DNA from: Pseudoxanthomonas spadix
GTDB lineage: Bacteria; Pseudomonadota; Gammaproteobacteria; Xanthomonadales; Xanthomonadaceae
DNA: 64,000 bases
Direction: 5' to 3'
Assembly: GCF_003703395.1 (NCBI RefSeq)
Contig: NZ_RDQN01000001.1
Location: 1 to 64,000 of the forward strand
Made by a program: the position numbers and the translations under genes. The notes below the pieces were generated by a model, which was given only the letters and a program-made list of their open reading frames with translations, was not told the DNA's origin and searched no databases. Of the stretch, positions 25,067 to 34,891 are shown piece by piece (within the stretch, counting starts at the first letter, position 1; the number at the start of each line of letters is the position of its first letter).

Positions 25067-28000
25067 ATGCCCATTGCCTTCCACCACCGCCTGCGCGTGC
25101 TGCGCCGCGTGGCCTGGTATGCGCTGGCCGTGGCGCTGGTCTGCGTGGCCCTGGTGCTGGGCGTGGTCAGCCAGCTGCTGCCGCTGGCCGAGCGCCACCC
25201 GGACAGGGTCGCGGCCTGGCTGAGCCAGCGCGCCGGGCGGCCAGTGACCTTCCGCACGCTCAAGACCGAATGGACCCGGCGCGGCCCGCTGCTGCGGCTC
25301 GATGGCCTGCAGGTCGGCGGCAGTGGCGCCGGGCAGGGCGTGCAGATCGGCCAGGGCGAAGTGTTGGTGGCGCTGTATTCGGGCCTGCTGCCGGGCCGGG
25401 CCTTCACCGAGCTGCGCCTGCGCAACATCGCCCTGGAAGCGGTGCGTGCCGAGGATGGCAGCTGGACGATCCGTGGATTTCCCGGCCAGCACAGGCCCGA
25501 TCCGCTGCAGTCGCTCGATGGCCTGGGCGAACTGCAGGTGGTCGACGGCCGCCTGCGCGTGCTGGCGCCCTCGCAGGGCTGGGACCTGCAGCTGCCCAGC
25601 ATCGACCTGCGCCTGCGCGTGCAGGGGCCGCAGGTGCGGGCCGGCGCACGCCTGCGCGGCAGCCGCCAGGGCGGCAAACCGATCGGGATCGCCGCCCGGT
25701 TCGACCGCCACAGCGGCGACGGGCGCGCCTACCTGCAGGGCGAGGGCATCACCCTGGCCCACTGGCAGGCCCTGTCCGGACTGGCCGGGATGCAGCTGCG
25801 CGGCGGCCGTGGTGATGTGCATGCCTGGGTGCAGCTGAAGGCCCATCGCGTCCAGCAGGTGCAGGCCGAGCTGGCGCTGAAACAGGTGCAGCTGGCCACC
25901 CGCGACGGCAGCGGCACGGCGACCTTCGCGGAGATCAGCGGGCGGGGGCGTTTCCAGAAGCAGCCCGACCAGTGGCGCCTGGACGTGCCTCGGCTGCGGC
26001 TGGGGCCGAAGGGCGGCAGCGGCGGTGTCGATGGAGTGAGCCTGATCGGCGGCGCGCGCTCGGCGTTGGTGGCGGACCGGATCGAGGTCGCGCCGCTGCT
26101 GCAGGCGCTGGCGATGAGCGACCAGCTCAAGCCGGGCCTGCGCACCTGGCTGCAGCAGGCCAGGCCGCAGGCGGTGTTGCGCCAAGTGCAGGTGGCCGGC
26201 TCGGTGCGGGGACCGCTGCGGCTGGCGGCGCAGGTCCAGGACGCCGGGTTTGCCCCGGTGGGCCAGGCCCCGGGCCTGAGCGGCCTGGCCGGCCGCCTGA
26301 CCGGCGACACGCAGGGCGTGGCGCTGGTGCTGGATGAGGCGGCGCCGTTCAGGTTCGACTGGCCGGCCGGCTTCGGCGTGGTCCACGCCGCGTCGCTGCG
26401 CGGCACCCTGGCCGGCTGGCGCGAAGGCGCCGGGTGGAAGTTCGGCACGCCGGCGCTGCGGGTGGTCGGCCCGGATTTCGGGCTGGACGTGCGCGGCGAT
26501 GTGTGGTTCCAGAACGATTCCAGCCGACCCTGGCTCAACCTGGCCGCCGAGGTGCACGACACGCCACTGGCGGCCGCACGCGGGTTCTGGGTGCGCCACC
26601 GCATGTCCAGGGCGGCGCTGGGCTGGCTGAACATGGCCCTGCAGGGCGGCACGCTGCGCAACGGCACCGGGCTGGTCGCCGGTGACCTGGACCACTGGCC
26701 GTTCCTGCACAACCAGGGGTTGTTTGATGCCAGTGCTGACATCGAAGGCGGACGCATCCGCTTCCAGGCCGACTGGCCGGACATGCAGGGCGTGGATGCG
26801 CACGTGCGCTTTGTCAACAACGGCTTCCAGCTCAGCGGCAAGGGCCAGCTGGGGCAGGTGCCGGTCAGTCGCATCGAGGCCGGCATCGCCGATTGGCACC
26901 AGACCGTGCTCAAGGTGGACGCGGCCGGCGGCGACGATGCCGGCGGGCTGCTGTCGCTGGTGCGCAGCAGCCCGCTGCAGCAGCGCTACGGCAGCGCGAT
27001 CAAAGGCCTGAGCGCGTCTGGTCCGGCCAGGGTCGACTACCGGATGCAGCTGCCACTGCGCGCCGGTTCGGGGGTGGAACGGCAGATCGGCGGCCAGGTG
27101 GCGCTGGACGGCGCGCGCCTGACCGACCGCACCTGGGACCTGGATTTCAGCCAGGTGCGCGGTGCGGCCAGCTTCAGCGATGGCGGCTTCCAGGCGCCCT
27201 TGCTCAGCGTCAACACCGGCGGCCAGCCGGGCCAGCTGGCCCTGCGCGCGGGCACCTCGACGCAGGATCCGGCGCATGTCTTCGAAGCCCAGCTGCAGGC
27301 GCCACTGACCAGCGATGAACTGCTGCAGCGGGTGCCGGAAATCGGCTGGCTCAAGGCCTATCTGCACGGGCGTTCACCGTGGACGGTCAAGGTCGGAGTG
27401 GGGGCGCCGGCGCAGGCCGGGGCCGATCCGCCGGTCAGGATCAGCGCCGCTTCCAACCTGGTCGGCACCACCCTGAGTCTGCCCGCGCCGCTGGCGAAAT
27501 CCGCCAGCCAGGCGCTGCCTGCCAGCGTGGACGTGCAGCTGCCGTTGGATAGGGGCCAGGTGGATGTGGGCTTCGGCAAGCTAATGGCACTGCGCATGCA
27601 GCAGCGTGGCGGCAACACCGGTGTGCGCGTGGAAATGGGCCGCAGCAGCATCGCCCAGCCGGTGCCGGACAGCGGCCTCAGCGCCGGCGGCACGGCGACC
27701 TCGCTGGATGCAGCCGGCTGGATCGCGGTGGCGCGCGCCTCTGGCAGCGCACCGGCCGATACTCCCCTGGTCAAGGCGGCCGCCGCAGCCGCCGCGCTGA
27801 CCAATCCGCAGGCCGTGGTCGATCCTGTTCCGGCCGCCGCCAGCCAGCCGCTCAAGCTGCGTGGCATCGACATCACCGCGCAGAAGCTGCTGCTGATTGG
27901 CGGCGCCTTTCCGGCCACCCGGGTGCAAGTGGTGCTGGCGCCCCAAGCCCTGGAGGTGAAGCTGGACGGCGCGGCGCTCTCAGGCAGCGTGCATGTGCCG

Positions 28001-28990
28001 GAGGATGAAAACGCGCCGGTGCGCGGCCGGCTGGCGCGGCTGCACTGGGTGTCGGCCGCGCCGCCGCCGACGGCTGATACCGGCTCGACACCGGCCGCAG
28101 ACGACCTGGACCCGTCCGCGCTGCCCTCGCTGGCGCTGGACGTGGACGACCTGCGCTTCGGCCAGGCCCGGCTGGGCCAGACCACCCTGCGCACGCGCAA
28201 GCTGCCCTCCGGCCTGCGCGTGGAAGCCCTCAGGATGCGCTCGCCGCAGCAGAAGCTGGACATCAACGGTGACTGGACCGGGCGCGGCCGCAGCGCGCGT
28301 ACCCACCTGGTGGCCAAGGTCGACAGCCAGGACCTGGGCGCGTTGATGGACGGCCTGGGCTTCACCGGGCGGGTGCGCGGCGGCACCGGCAAGGTCGAGC
28401 TGGACCTGGCCTGGCCGTCGAGTCCGGCGGACTTCTCGCTGGGCGGGCTGGACGGCAGCGCCAGGTTGAGCGCGCACAACGGTGCGCTGCTGGAAGTCGA
28501 ACCGGGCGCCGGCCGCGTGCTCGGCCTGTTCAGCCTGACCCAGCTGCCGCGCCGGCTGATGCTGGATTTCCGTGACTTCTTCTCCAAGGGCTTTGCCTTC
28601 AACCGGATCGAGGGCGATGTGGCCTTCAACGATGGCCGCGCCCGCACCGACAACACCGTGATCGAAGGTCCAGCGGCGCAGATCCTCATTGGTGGCAGCA
28701 CCGACCTGGGCAAGCAGACCTTCGACCAGACCATCCACGTCCTGCCGCGCTCGGGCAACCTGCTGACCATGGTCGGGGCCTTCACCGGCGGCCCGGTCGG
28801 CGCGGCGGTCGGCGCGGCCGCCAACGCGATGCTGGGCAAGCCACTGGGAGAGATCGGCGCCAAGACCTACCACGTGACCGGTCCGTGGAAGGACCCCAAG
28901 GTGGATGTGACCGAACACGAAGGCCCGGCCACACCTGCGACCAAGCCAGTCCAGATGCCTGCACCTGTCACGCCCGCACAGCCGCGCTGA
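25067..28990 (+). CDS. yhdP: YhdP-family AsmA-like phospholipid transport protein
   Basis: YhdP, with TamB and YdbH, forms inner-membrane-anchored bridges that carry phospholipids across the periplasm. The 1307-residue product has one N-terminal membrane helix (AWYALAVALVCVALVLGVV) followed by a long, repetitive beta-strand region: the DUF3971 domain and an AsmA-like C-terminus (GRVLGLFSLTQLPRRL, then GPAAQILIGGSTDLGKQTFD). The ATG at 25067 is preceded by an in-frame TTG. It ends 45 bp before tldD, giving the conserved rng-yhdP-tldD order apart from the inserted repeats. The Pro-rich tail is not conserved. Confidence 0.9.
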   Translation: MPIAFHHRLRVLRRVAWYALAVALVCVALVLGVVSQLLPLAERHPDRVAAWLSQRAGRPVTFRTLKTEWTRRGPLLRLDGLQVGGSGAGQGVQIGQGEVLVALYSGLLPGRAFTELRLRNIALEAVRAEDGSWTIRGFPGQHRPDPLQSLDGLGELQVVDGRLRVLAPSQGWDLQLPSIDLRLRVQGPQVRAGARLRGSRQGGKPIGIAARFDRHSGDGRAYLQGEGITLAHWQALSGLAGMQLRGGRGDVHAWVQLKAHRVQQVQAELALKQVQLATRDGSGTATFAEISGRGRFQKQPDQWRLDVPRLRLGPKGGSGGVDGVSLIGGARSALVADRIEVAPLLQALAMSDQLKPGLRTWLQQARPQAVLRQVQVAGSVRGPLRLAAQVQDAGFAPVGQAPGLSGLAGRLTGDTQGVALVLDEAAPFRFDWPAGFGVVHAASLRGTLAGWREGAGWKFGTPALRVVGPDFGLDVRGDVWFQNDSSRPWLNLAAEVHDTPLAAARGFWVRHRMSRAALGWLNMALQGGTLRNGTGLVAGDLDHWPFLHNQGLFDASADIEGGRIRFQADWPDMQGVDAHVRFVNNGFQLSGKGQLGQVPVSRIEAGIADWHQTVLKVDAAGGDDAGGLLSLVRSSPLQQRYGSAIKGLSASGPARVDYRMQLPLRAGSGVERQIGGQVALDGARLTDRTWDLDFSQVRGAASFSDGGFQAPLLSVNTGGQPGQLALRAGTSTQDPAHVFEAQLQAPLTSDELLQRVPEIGWLKAYLHGRSPWTVKVGVGAPAQAGADPPVRISAASNLVGTTLSLPAPLAKSASQALPASVDVQLPLDRGQVDVGFGKLMALRMQQRGGNTGVRVEMGRSSIAQPVPDSGLSAGGTATSLDAAGWIAVARASGSAPADTPLVKAAAAAAALTNPQAVVDPVPAAASQPLKLRGIDITAQKLLLIGGAFPATRVQVVLAPQALEVKLDGAALSGSVHVPEDENAPVRGRLARLHWVSAAPPPTADTGSTPAADDLDPSALPSLALDVDDLRFGQARLGQTTLRTRKLPSGLRVEALRMRSPQQKLDINGDWTGRGRSARTHLVAKVDSQDLGALMDGLGFTGRVRGGTGKVELDLAWPSSPADFSLGGLDGSARLSAHNGALLEVEPGAGRVLGLFSLTQLPRRLMLDFRDFFSKGFAFNRIEGDVAFNDGRARTDNTVIEGPAAQILIGGSTDLGKQTFDQTIHVLPRSGNLLTMVGAFTGGPVGAAVGAAANAMLGKPLGEIGAKTYHVTGPWKDPKVDVTEHEGPATPATKPVQMPAPVTPAQPR

Positions 28991-29035
28991 GCGCGCGCGG
29001 CTTGCATTCCCCCTTCAGGACCCGATCATTACCCC

Positions 29036-30481
29036 ATGAGCACATCCGCACTCGCACTTGCCCAATCCCGCCTGCTGGTTCCCGCTGGCCTTGACCAGAC
29101 CGGTCTGGAGCGTGCCTTCGGCGCGCTGCTGGGGCCGGGCATCGACTTTGGTGACCTGTATTTCCAGCATGCGCGCCGCGAGAGCTGGACGGTGGAGGAC
29201 GGCATCGTCAAGGACGGCGCGCATTCGATCGAACAGGGCGTGGGCGTGCGCGCGATCTCCGGCGAGAAGACCGGCTTTGCCTACTCGGACGACATCAACG
29301 CGGCTGCGCTGCTGAGCGCGGCCGGTTCGGCCCGGGCGATCGCGCGCGATGGCGCCAGCCACGCTGCGCGCACCCTGGTGCGCGGCCAGGGCCGGGCGCT
29401 GTATGCGCCGGAAGATCCGGTCGATGCGATGGACAACGACGACAAGGTCGCCGCACTGCGCGCGGTGGACAAATTCCTGCGCGCGGCCGATCCGCGCGTG
29501 CAGCAGGTCACCGTCAGCCTGTCCGGCGGCGTGGACACGGTGCTGGTGGCGCGCAGCGACGGGGTGCTGGCCTCGGACGTGCGCCCGCTGGTGCGTCTGA
29601 ACATCCAGGTGATCGTCGAACAGAACGGCCGCCGCGAATCCGGCTACGCCGGCTACGGCGGGCGCTATTCCTACGCCGAACTGCTCGGCACCGGCCGCCC
29701 CGAGGAATTCGCCCGCGAGGCCCTGCGCCAGGCGCTGGTGAACCTGGAAGCGGTCGACGCGCCGGCCGGGGTGATGCCGGTGGTGCTGGCCTCCGGCTGG
29801 CCCGGCGTGCTGCTGCACGAAGCGGTCGGCCACGGCCTGGAAGGCGACTTCAACCGCAAGGGCACCAGCGTCTACGCCGACCGCATCGGCCAGCGCGTGG
29901 CCGCCAAGGGCGTGACCATCGTCGATGACGGCACCCTGGAAGGCCGCCGCGGCTCGCTCAACGTCGATGACGAAGGCCAGCGCACCCAATGCACCACGCT
30001 GATCGAGGACGGCGTCCTGGTCGGCTACATGCAGGACAGCCTCAACGCGCGCCTGATGGGCATGGCGCCGACCGGCAACGGCCGCCGCGAATCCTTTGCC
30101 CACCTGCCGATGCCGCGCATGACCAACACCTACATGCTGGCCGGCCAGCACGATCCGCAGGAGATGATCCGTTCGGTCAAAAAGGGCCTGTACGCGGTCA
30201 ACTTCGGCGGTGGCCAGGTCGACATCACCAGCGGCAAGTACGTGTTCTCCGCCACCGAGGCCTACCTGATCGAGGACGGCAAGGTCACCGCGCCGGTCAA
30301 GGGCGCCACCCTGATCGGCAACGGCCCGGAGACCATGCAGAAGGTGCGCATGATCGGCAACGACCTGGCCCTGGATGCCGGCGTGGGCGTGTGCGGCAAG
30401 GACGGGCAGAGCGTGCCGGTTGGCGTGGGCCAGCCGTCGCTGCTGATCGACGGGCTGACCGTGGGCGGCACCAGGGCGTGA
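29036..30481 (+). CDS. tldD: Metalloprotease TldD
   Basis: TldD pairs with PmbA (TldE) as a heterodimeric metalloprotease that trims unfolded peptides, matures microcin-type peptides and degrades the CcdA antitoxin. The 481-residue product carries the zinc-binding signature [12 protein letters not shown] (starting near His261), where the HExxxH histidines bind zinc. It also has the C-terminal [23 protein letters not shown] and [17 protein letters not shown] sequences typical of TldD. The partner gene pmbA lies 0.9 kb downstream with darP between them on the opposite strand, a conserved arrangement. TldD/E might act on the toxin-antitoxin proteins in this window; that is speculation. Confidence 0.97.
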   Translation: MSTSALALAQSRLLVPAGLDQTGLERAFGALLGPGIDFGDLYFQHARRESWTVEDGIVKDGAHSIEQGVGVRAISGEKTGFAYSDDINAAALLSAAGSARAIARDGASHAARTLVRGQGRALYAPEDPVDAMDNDDKVAALRAVDKFLRAADPRVQQVTVSLSGGVDTVLVARSDGVLASDVRPLVRLNIQVIVEQNGRRESGYAGYGGRYSYAELLGTGRPEEFAREALRQALVNLEAVDAPAGVMPVVLASGWPGVLLHEAVGHGLEGDFNRKGTSVYADRIGQRVAAKGVTIVDDGTLEGRRGSLNVDDEGQRTQCTTLIEDGVLVGYMQDSLNARLMGMAPTGNGRRESFAHLPMPRMTNTYMLAGQHDPQEMIRSVKKGLYAVNFGGGQVDITSGKYVFSATEAYLIEDGKVTAPVKGATLIGNGPETMQKVRMIGNDLALDAGVGVCGKDGQSVPVGVGQPSLLIDGLTVGGTRA

Positions 30482-30525
30482 GCAGCGCCGGGACTCTGGG
30501 CCCGGGACCCGGGGCCCGGGCAAAA
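30482..30525 (+). repeat. Short heptamer cluster after tldD
   Basis: Immediately after the tldD stop are imperfect GGGACTC, GGGCCCG and GGGACCC units, the same heptamer family as in the larger arrays. A small mate (CCCGGGGCCCGG) lies at 30770-30785 at the other side of the tldD-darP gap. Confidence 0.8.
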
Positions 30526-30555
30526 CGCAGTCGCGCAGGAGCAACGGCCTGCTCG

Positions 30556-30757
30556 GCATGCCCCTTCTCCCCCGCTTGCGGGGGAGAAGATGACCGCAGG
30601 GTAGATGAGGGGGGTTTTCCGCTGCTGGCGCATCACGATGTCGTTGGCTTCGGCACCTGCGCAGACAATCGGCCGGTTCTGGTCTTCGGCAACCCCCTCA
30701 CCCCCTCAGTCGCTCGCCGCGACTTCGAGCTCTCCCCCACAAGTGGGGGAGAGGGGG
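30556..30757. repeat. MITE-like intergenic element with two CCCCC/GGGGG hairpins
   Basis: Two perfect palindromes mark the ends: CTTCTCCCCCGC-TT-GCGGGGGAGAAG at 30564-30589 and CTCTCCCCCAC-AA-GTGGGGGAGAG at 30730-30753. Inside are ATGAGGGGG near 30605 and CCCCCTCA near 30695-30705, an inner inverted pair, so the whole 200 bp could fold as one large palindrome. Elements of this general form (CTCTCCC...GGGAGAG hairpins flanking GGTGAGGG boxes) are scattered between genes in many proteobacteria. There is no coding sequence inside. It sits between the convergent tldD and darP genes. Confidence 0.75.
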
Positions 30758-30768
30758 CCGATCCGCTG

Positions 30769-31302
30769 TTACCCGGGGCCCGGTTCTGCCGCCGTCAGCA
30801 CCTGGCGCAGGACCCGGAACAGCTCGCGGTAGGAGGCCGGCGGCTTGTTGCGCTTGCGTTCTTCGGCCACGTTGCGGATCAGCTGGCGCAGGCGCTGGCG
30901 GTCGGCGTGCGGATATTCGTCCAGCAGTTGGGTCAGCGCTTCGGGGTCGTCGAGCAGGCGCTCGCGCCAGCTTTCGGCCTGGTGCATCAGGCCGGTCTCG
31001 ATGCGCGCCGCATCGCCGCTGGTGTCCAGCGCGTCGCGGATTGCCTCCAGGGTGTCGTCGTCTTCCTTGCGCATCTGCTTGGCCAGGAACTGCAGCTGGC
31101 GCTTGTGCGCGATGTGCGAGGTGACCCGGCGCGTTTCATCCACATGTCCGGCCAGTTCCTCGCTCAGCGGCAGGCGCGCCAGCTGCGCCGGGCTCAGCGC
31201 CACCAGCTGTTCGGCCAGCGCACGCACTTCCAGCGCGCCCTGGCGCTGCTGGGTCCGGCTGGGGCCGCGAAATTCGCCGGTTTCAGGATCGCGTCCGCGC
31301 AT
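30769..31302 (-). CDS. darP: DarP (YjgA) 50S ribosome assembly factor
   Basis: DarP/YjgA binds late 50S subunit precursors and helps their maturation. The 177-residue, charged helical protein shows the family features [31 protein letters not shown] and [27 protein letters not shown]. The last codons (AAEPGPG) and the TAA stop are encoded by a GGGCCCCGGGT-type heptamer remnant, so repeat DNA appears to have replaced the native 3' end. It lies between tldD and pmbA on the opposite strand, with its start 76 bp from the divergent pmbA. Confidence 0.92.
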   Translation of the reverse strand: MRGRDPETGEFRGPSRTQQRQGALEVRALAEQLVALSPAQLARLPLSEELAGHVDETRRVTSHIAHKRQLQFLAKQMRKEDDDTLEAIRDALDTSGDAARIETGLMHQAESWRERLLDDPEALTQLLDEYPHADRQRLRQLIRNVAEERKRNKPPASYRELFRVLRQVLTAAEPGPG

Positions 31303-31378
31303 TCAGCACACCTTCCTCAAGGGCACGCAGGATCGAGCGCGCGCCAAGTCAATCGAATAGAGCCACTAGGATAAGCCA

Positions 31379-32740
31379 TTGAACGCACTCACTTCCCCCG
31401 CCCGCGACGACAGCGCCCAGCGCCTTGATCACCTGGCCGAGCTGTCCGAGCGCCTGCTGGCCATGGCCCGCAGCCGCGGCGCCAGCCAGGCCGAGGTCAG
31501 CTGCAGCGAGGATTTCGGCCTGAGCGTCAACGTGCGCATGGGCGAGGTGGAAACGGTCGAATCCACCCAGGACCGCGCGATCGGCGTGACCGTCTACTTC
31601 GGCCAGCGCAAGGGCAGCGCCAGCACCGGCGACCTGCGCGAGGAAAGCCTGGCCGCCACGGTCGAACAGGCCTGCGCCATCGCCCGCTATACCGAGGACG
31701 ACCCAGCGGCCGGCCTGGCCGACCCGCAGCGCATGGCGCGCGACTTTCCGGACCTGGGCGGCTGGCACCCCTGGCAGCTCGATGCCGATGCGGCCGTGGA
31801 CCTGGCCCTGGCCTGCGAAGCGGCCGGGCGCGACGCCGATGCGCGAGTGCGCAATTCCGACGGCGCCTCGGTCAGCAGCAGCCATGGCCTGTCGGTCTAT
31901 GCCAACTCGCATGGCTTCGTCGGCCGCGAGCGCGGCACCCACCATTCGATCAGCTGCGCGCTGATCGCCGGTACCGGTGAAGGCATGCAACGCGACGGCT
32001 GGTATTCGACCGCGCTGGCGCGCGAGCGGCTGGAAGCGCCCGAGGCCATCGGCCGCCGCGCCGCGCAGCGCACCGTGGCCCGGCTGGCGCCGCGTGAGCT
32101 GGCCACCGGCCAGTACCCGGTGCTGTACAGCGCCGAGGTCGCCCGCTCGCTGATCGGCCACCTGCTGGGCGCGGTCAGTGGCGGGGCGCTGTACCGCAAG
32201 GCCAGCTTCCTGCTGGACCACGCCGGCAGGCAGATCTTCCCGGACTGGTTCTCCATCGAGGAACGGCCGCTGCTGCGCGAGGGCCTGCGTTCGGGCGCAT
32301 TCGATGCCGAAGGCGTGGCCACGGCCGATTCGGCGCTGGTGTCCCATGGCGTCCTCCAGCGCTACGTGCTGGGCAGCTATTCGGCGCGCAAGCTGGGCCT
32401 GTCCAGCACCGGCAATGCCGGCGGTATCCACAACCTGGAGATCGCCGCCAATGCCGGCGACCTGGCGACGATGCTCAAGGACATGGGCACCGGCCTGCTG
32501 GTGACCGAATTGATGGGCCAGGGGGTCAATCCGGTGACCGGCGACTACTCGCGCGGCGCCGGTGGCTTCTGGATCGAAAATGGCCAGATCGCCTATCCGG
32601 TGGACAACGTCACCGTGGCCGGCAATCTCAAGGACATCTTCGCCGCGATCGAAGCGGTGGGCAGCGACGTGGATCGGCGCTCGCACATCGGCATCGGCTC
32701 GGTCCTGGTCGGGCGCATGACCGTTGCCGGTGGGCAATGA
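31379..32740 (+). CDS. pmbA: Metalloprotease PmbA (TldE)
   Basis: PmbA is the catalytically silent partner of TldD in the TldD/E protease. The 453-residue product has FGLSVNVRMGEVETVE, the DRAIGVTVYFGQRKGSAST region, ARYTEDDPAAGLAD and LVTELMGQGVNPVTGDYSRGA at the C-terminus, and it lacks the HExxxH zinc motif, as expected for TldE. The start is a TTG at 31379 with AGGA about 8 nt upstream; no ATG is available near the conserved N-terminus. It is divergent from darP across a 76-bp gap. Confidence 0.95.
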   Translation: MNALTSPARDDSAQRLDHLAELSERLLAMARSRGASQAEVSCSEDFGLSVNVRMGEVETVESTQDRAIGVTVYFGQRKGSASTGDLREESLAATVEQACAIARYTEDDPAAGLADPQRMARDFPDLGGWHPWQLDADAAVDLALACEAAGRDADARVRNSDGASVSSSHGLSVYANSHGFVGRERGTHHSISCALIAGTGEGMQRDGWYSTALARERLEAPEAIGRRAAQRTVARLAPRELATGQYPVLYSAEVARSLIGHLLGAVSGGALYRKASFLLDHAGRQIFPDWFSIEERPLLREGLRSGAFDAEGVATADSALVSHGVLQRYVLGSYSARKLGLSSTGNAGGIHNLEIAANAGDLATMLKDMGTGLLVTELMGQGVNPVTGDYSRGAGGFWIENGQIAYPVDNVTVAGNLKDIFAAIEAVGSDVDRRSHIGIGSVLVGRMTVAGGQ

Positions 32741-32860
32741 CGTCTTGCCTGATGCCTGCCGTGCAGGGGGATTGACGCGCGCCGCGCCGGCCACGACAGT
32801 GGCCGCGGCCAGCCCACGGCCGGATGCGTTCCACCACCCCACTTCAGGAACCGCAAGCGC

Positions 32861-33238
32861 ATGAACGAATTCGAGAACGTCACCGCTCCGCCGCCGCCGC
32901 CCACAGGCGTGGCCCCGCAGGAAGACCGCACCGTCGCCCTGATCGTGCACCTGACCGGCATCGTGGCCAGTTTTGTCGTGCCACTGATCCTGTGGCTGGT
33001 GAACAAGGACAATCCGGCCAAGGCCTGGCTCACTGACCAGTCCAAGGAAGCGCTGAACTTCCAGATCACCGTGTTCATCGCCTATCTCGTCTGCAGCGTG
33101 CTGGGTGTGATCGGGATCGGTTTCCTGCTGATGCCGCTGGTCTGGGTCGCCAACCTGGTGCTGTGCATCCTGGCCGGCGTCAAGGCCAACGAAGGCGTCA
33201 GCTACCGCTATCCGTTCGCGCTGCGCCTGATCAAGTAG
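32861..33238 (+). CDS. DUF4870 (Tic20-like) membrane protein
   Basis: A 125-residue protein with a proline-rich N-terminal tail (TAPPPPPTGV) and about three hydrophobic helices: VALIVHLTGIVASFVVPLIL, FQITVFIAYLVCSVLGVIGI and LLMPLVWVANLVLCILAGV. The KDNPAKAWLTDQSKEALNFQIT loop between helices one and two is the DUF4870 hallmark. The function is unknown; the family is distantly related to the Tic20 translocon component. It has its own terminator just downstream and appears monocistronic. Confidence 0.88.
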   Translation: MNEFENVTAPPPPPTGVAPQEDRTVALIVHLTGIVASFVVPLILWLVNKDNPAKAWLTDQSKEALNFQITVFIAYLVCSVLGVIGIGFLLMPLVWVANLVLCILAGVKANEGVSYRYPFALRLIK

Positions 33239-33258
33239 CCGGCGGACTGGCAGCAAAC

Positions 33259-33283
33259 AGGCCCGGCATCGCCGGGCCTTTCG
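33259..33283 (+). terminator. Intrinsic terminator after the DUF4870 gene
   Basis: The stem GGCCCGGC/GCCGGGCC (33260-33278) with a three-base loop is followed by TTTCG. It lies about 20 bp after the stop codon. The next 200 bp, to 33489, hold no gene I can support, only the upstream region of the DUF1800 gene. Confidence 0.8.
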
Positions 33284-33489
33284 CATGGGCGCCGCGGTGC
33301 TTGCCGGCAAGGACCTGCCTGAGCCAGCTTTCCGCCGCACCTGCATCTTACCGGGTCTGACCCAGGCGTTGACGCTGGCCGCATCGCAATGCGCTCGCGC
33401 CATGAACCTCACTGAACACGTTCCGGCGCAGGTCAACCCGATGCGCGGTGGGGCGTTTGCATGTGCAGTGTTTCTTCGCAGCAGGTGCC

Positions 33490-34890
33490 ATGCGCATGAC
33501 CCGCCAGACCGCCGTCAGCGCCACCAATCGCTTTGGCCTGGGCGCGCGCCCGGGCGAACTGGCCGGGCTGGCCGGGCTGGCCGACCCGCAGGGCTGGCTG
33601 CTTGCGCAGCTGCATCCCGGCGCGCCGCCCGCGGCGTTGGCGGGCCTGCCGACCAGCCTGGAGGTCCTGCAGCAGGACATCGCCCTGCAGCAGGCACGGC
33701 GCGAAGCCAGGCAGAACGGCGGTGACAAGCCCACCGGGCTGGTCAAGGCATTGCGCCAGGGCCAGGTGCGCGAACTGGCCCTGCGCCACCAAGTCGCCGT
33801 CGAGAGCCAGGCGAGCTTTGTCGAGCGCATGGTGCGGTTCTGGTCGAACCACTTCGCCGTGTCGCTGGACAAGCCGGTGGCCGCACCTTACGCCGCGCCA
33901 ATGGAGCGCGAAGCGATCCGCCCACACGTCATCGGCCGCTTTGGCGAGCTGCTGCTGGCGGTGGAAACGCACCCGGCGATGCTGCGCTTCCTGGACAACG
34001 CGCGCTCGGTCGGCGCCGACTCGATGGTGGCCATGCGCGCGCGCCGGCGCAATCCGGACAAGGCCCCGGGGCTCAACGAAAACCTCGCCCGCGAGATCCT
34101 GGAGCTGCACACCGTCGGCGCCAACGGCGGCTATACCCAGGCCGATGTCACCGAGCTGGCCAAGGCCATCACCGGCTGGGGCGTGCCGATGCCGCAGGAC
34201 TTCAAGCGTGGCCAGGTCCACAGCGCCTTCGTGTTCCGCGCCAACGCCCATGAAGGCGGCGCGCGCACGGTCATGGGCAAGCGCTACCCGCAGGCCGGCA
34301 TGGACCAGGGCAAGGCCGTGCTGGCGCAGCTGGCCGTGCATCCGGCCACCGCGCGGCATGTTTCGAGCAAGATCGCCCGGCACCTGATCAGCGATGCGCC
34401 GCCGCCGGGCGTGGTCGAGGCCATGACCCGCGCGTGGCTGAAAACCGATGGCGATCTGGCCAGCGTCTACGCCACGCTGATCCGCCACCCGGCCGCGTGG
34501 GGCGCGCAGGCGCGCAAGTTCAAGACGCCCGACGATTTCGTGGTGTCCGCGCTGCGCGCCGGCGGCCGGCCCGACGACCGGCGCCCGCAGGCGCTGGCCA
34601 CGCTGCTCAACCGCATGGGCCAGCCGACCTTGACCCCGCGCTCGCCGGCCGGCTTCGAAGACGACGCCGCGCAGTGGAGCGGGCCCGACGCGCTGTGGAA
34701 GCGGGTGCAGAGTGCGCAGGCGCTGGCCGAAGCGGTGCCCGAGGCTCTGCTCGATCCGCTGGGCACCGCGCAGGCGGTGTTCGCCGACACCCTCGACGCC
34801 GACACCCTGACCGCGCTCAGGCGTGCCGAATCGCCGCGCGATGGCCTGGCGCTGTTGTTCGCCAGCCCCGCGTTCCAGTGGAGGACCTGA
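33490..34890 (+). CDS. DUF1800 family protein
   Basis: A 466-residue protein with the DUF1800 signature: HFAVSLDK after FWSNHF, LNENLAREILELHTVG, YTQADVTELAKAITGWG and DGDLASVYATLIRHP. DUF1800 genes almost always precede a DUF1501 gene, as here (one-base gap to the next ATG). The pair is thought to act outside the cytoplasm, but no biochemical role is known. The start ATG 33490 is the one before TRQTAVSATNRFGLGARPG, where family homology begins; an in-frame ATG six bases upstream of it is not excluded. No clear signal peptide is visible. Confidence 0.9.
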   Translation: MRMTRQTAVSATNRFGLGARPGELAGLAGLADPQGWLLAQLHPGAPPAALAGLPTSLEVLQQDIALQQARREARQNGGDKPTGLVKALRQGQVRELALRHQVAVESQASFVERMVRFWSNHFAVSLDKPVAAPYAAPMEREAIRPHVIGRFGELLLAVETHPAMLRFLDNARSVGADSMVAMRARRRNPDKAPGLNENLAREILELHTVGANGGYTQADVTELAKAITGWGVPMPQDFKRGQVHSAFVFRANAHEGGARTVMGKRYPQAGMDQGKAVLAQLAVHPATARHVSSKIARHLISDAPPPGVVEAMTRAWLKTDGDLASVYATLIRHPAAWGAQARKFKTPDDFVVSALRAGGRPDDRRPQALATLLNRMGQPTLTPRSPAGFEDDAAQWSGPDALWKRVQSAQALAEAVPEALLDPLGTAQAVFADTLDADTLTALRRAESPRDGLALLFASPAFQWRT

Positions 34891-34891
34891 A

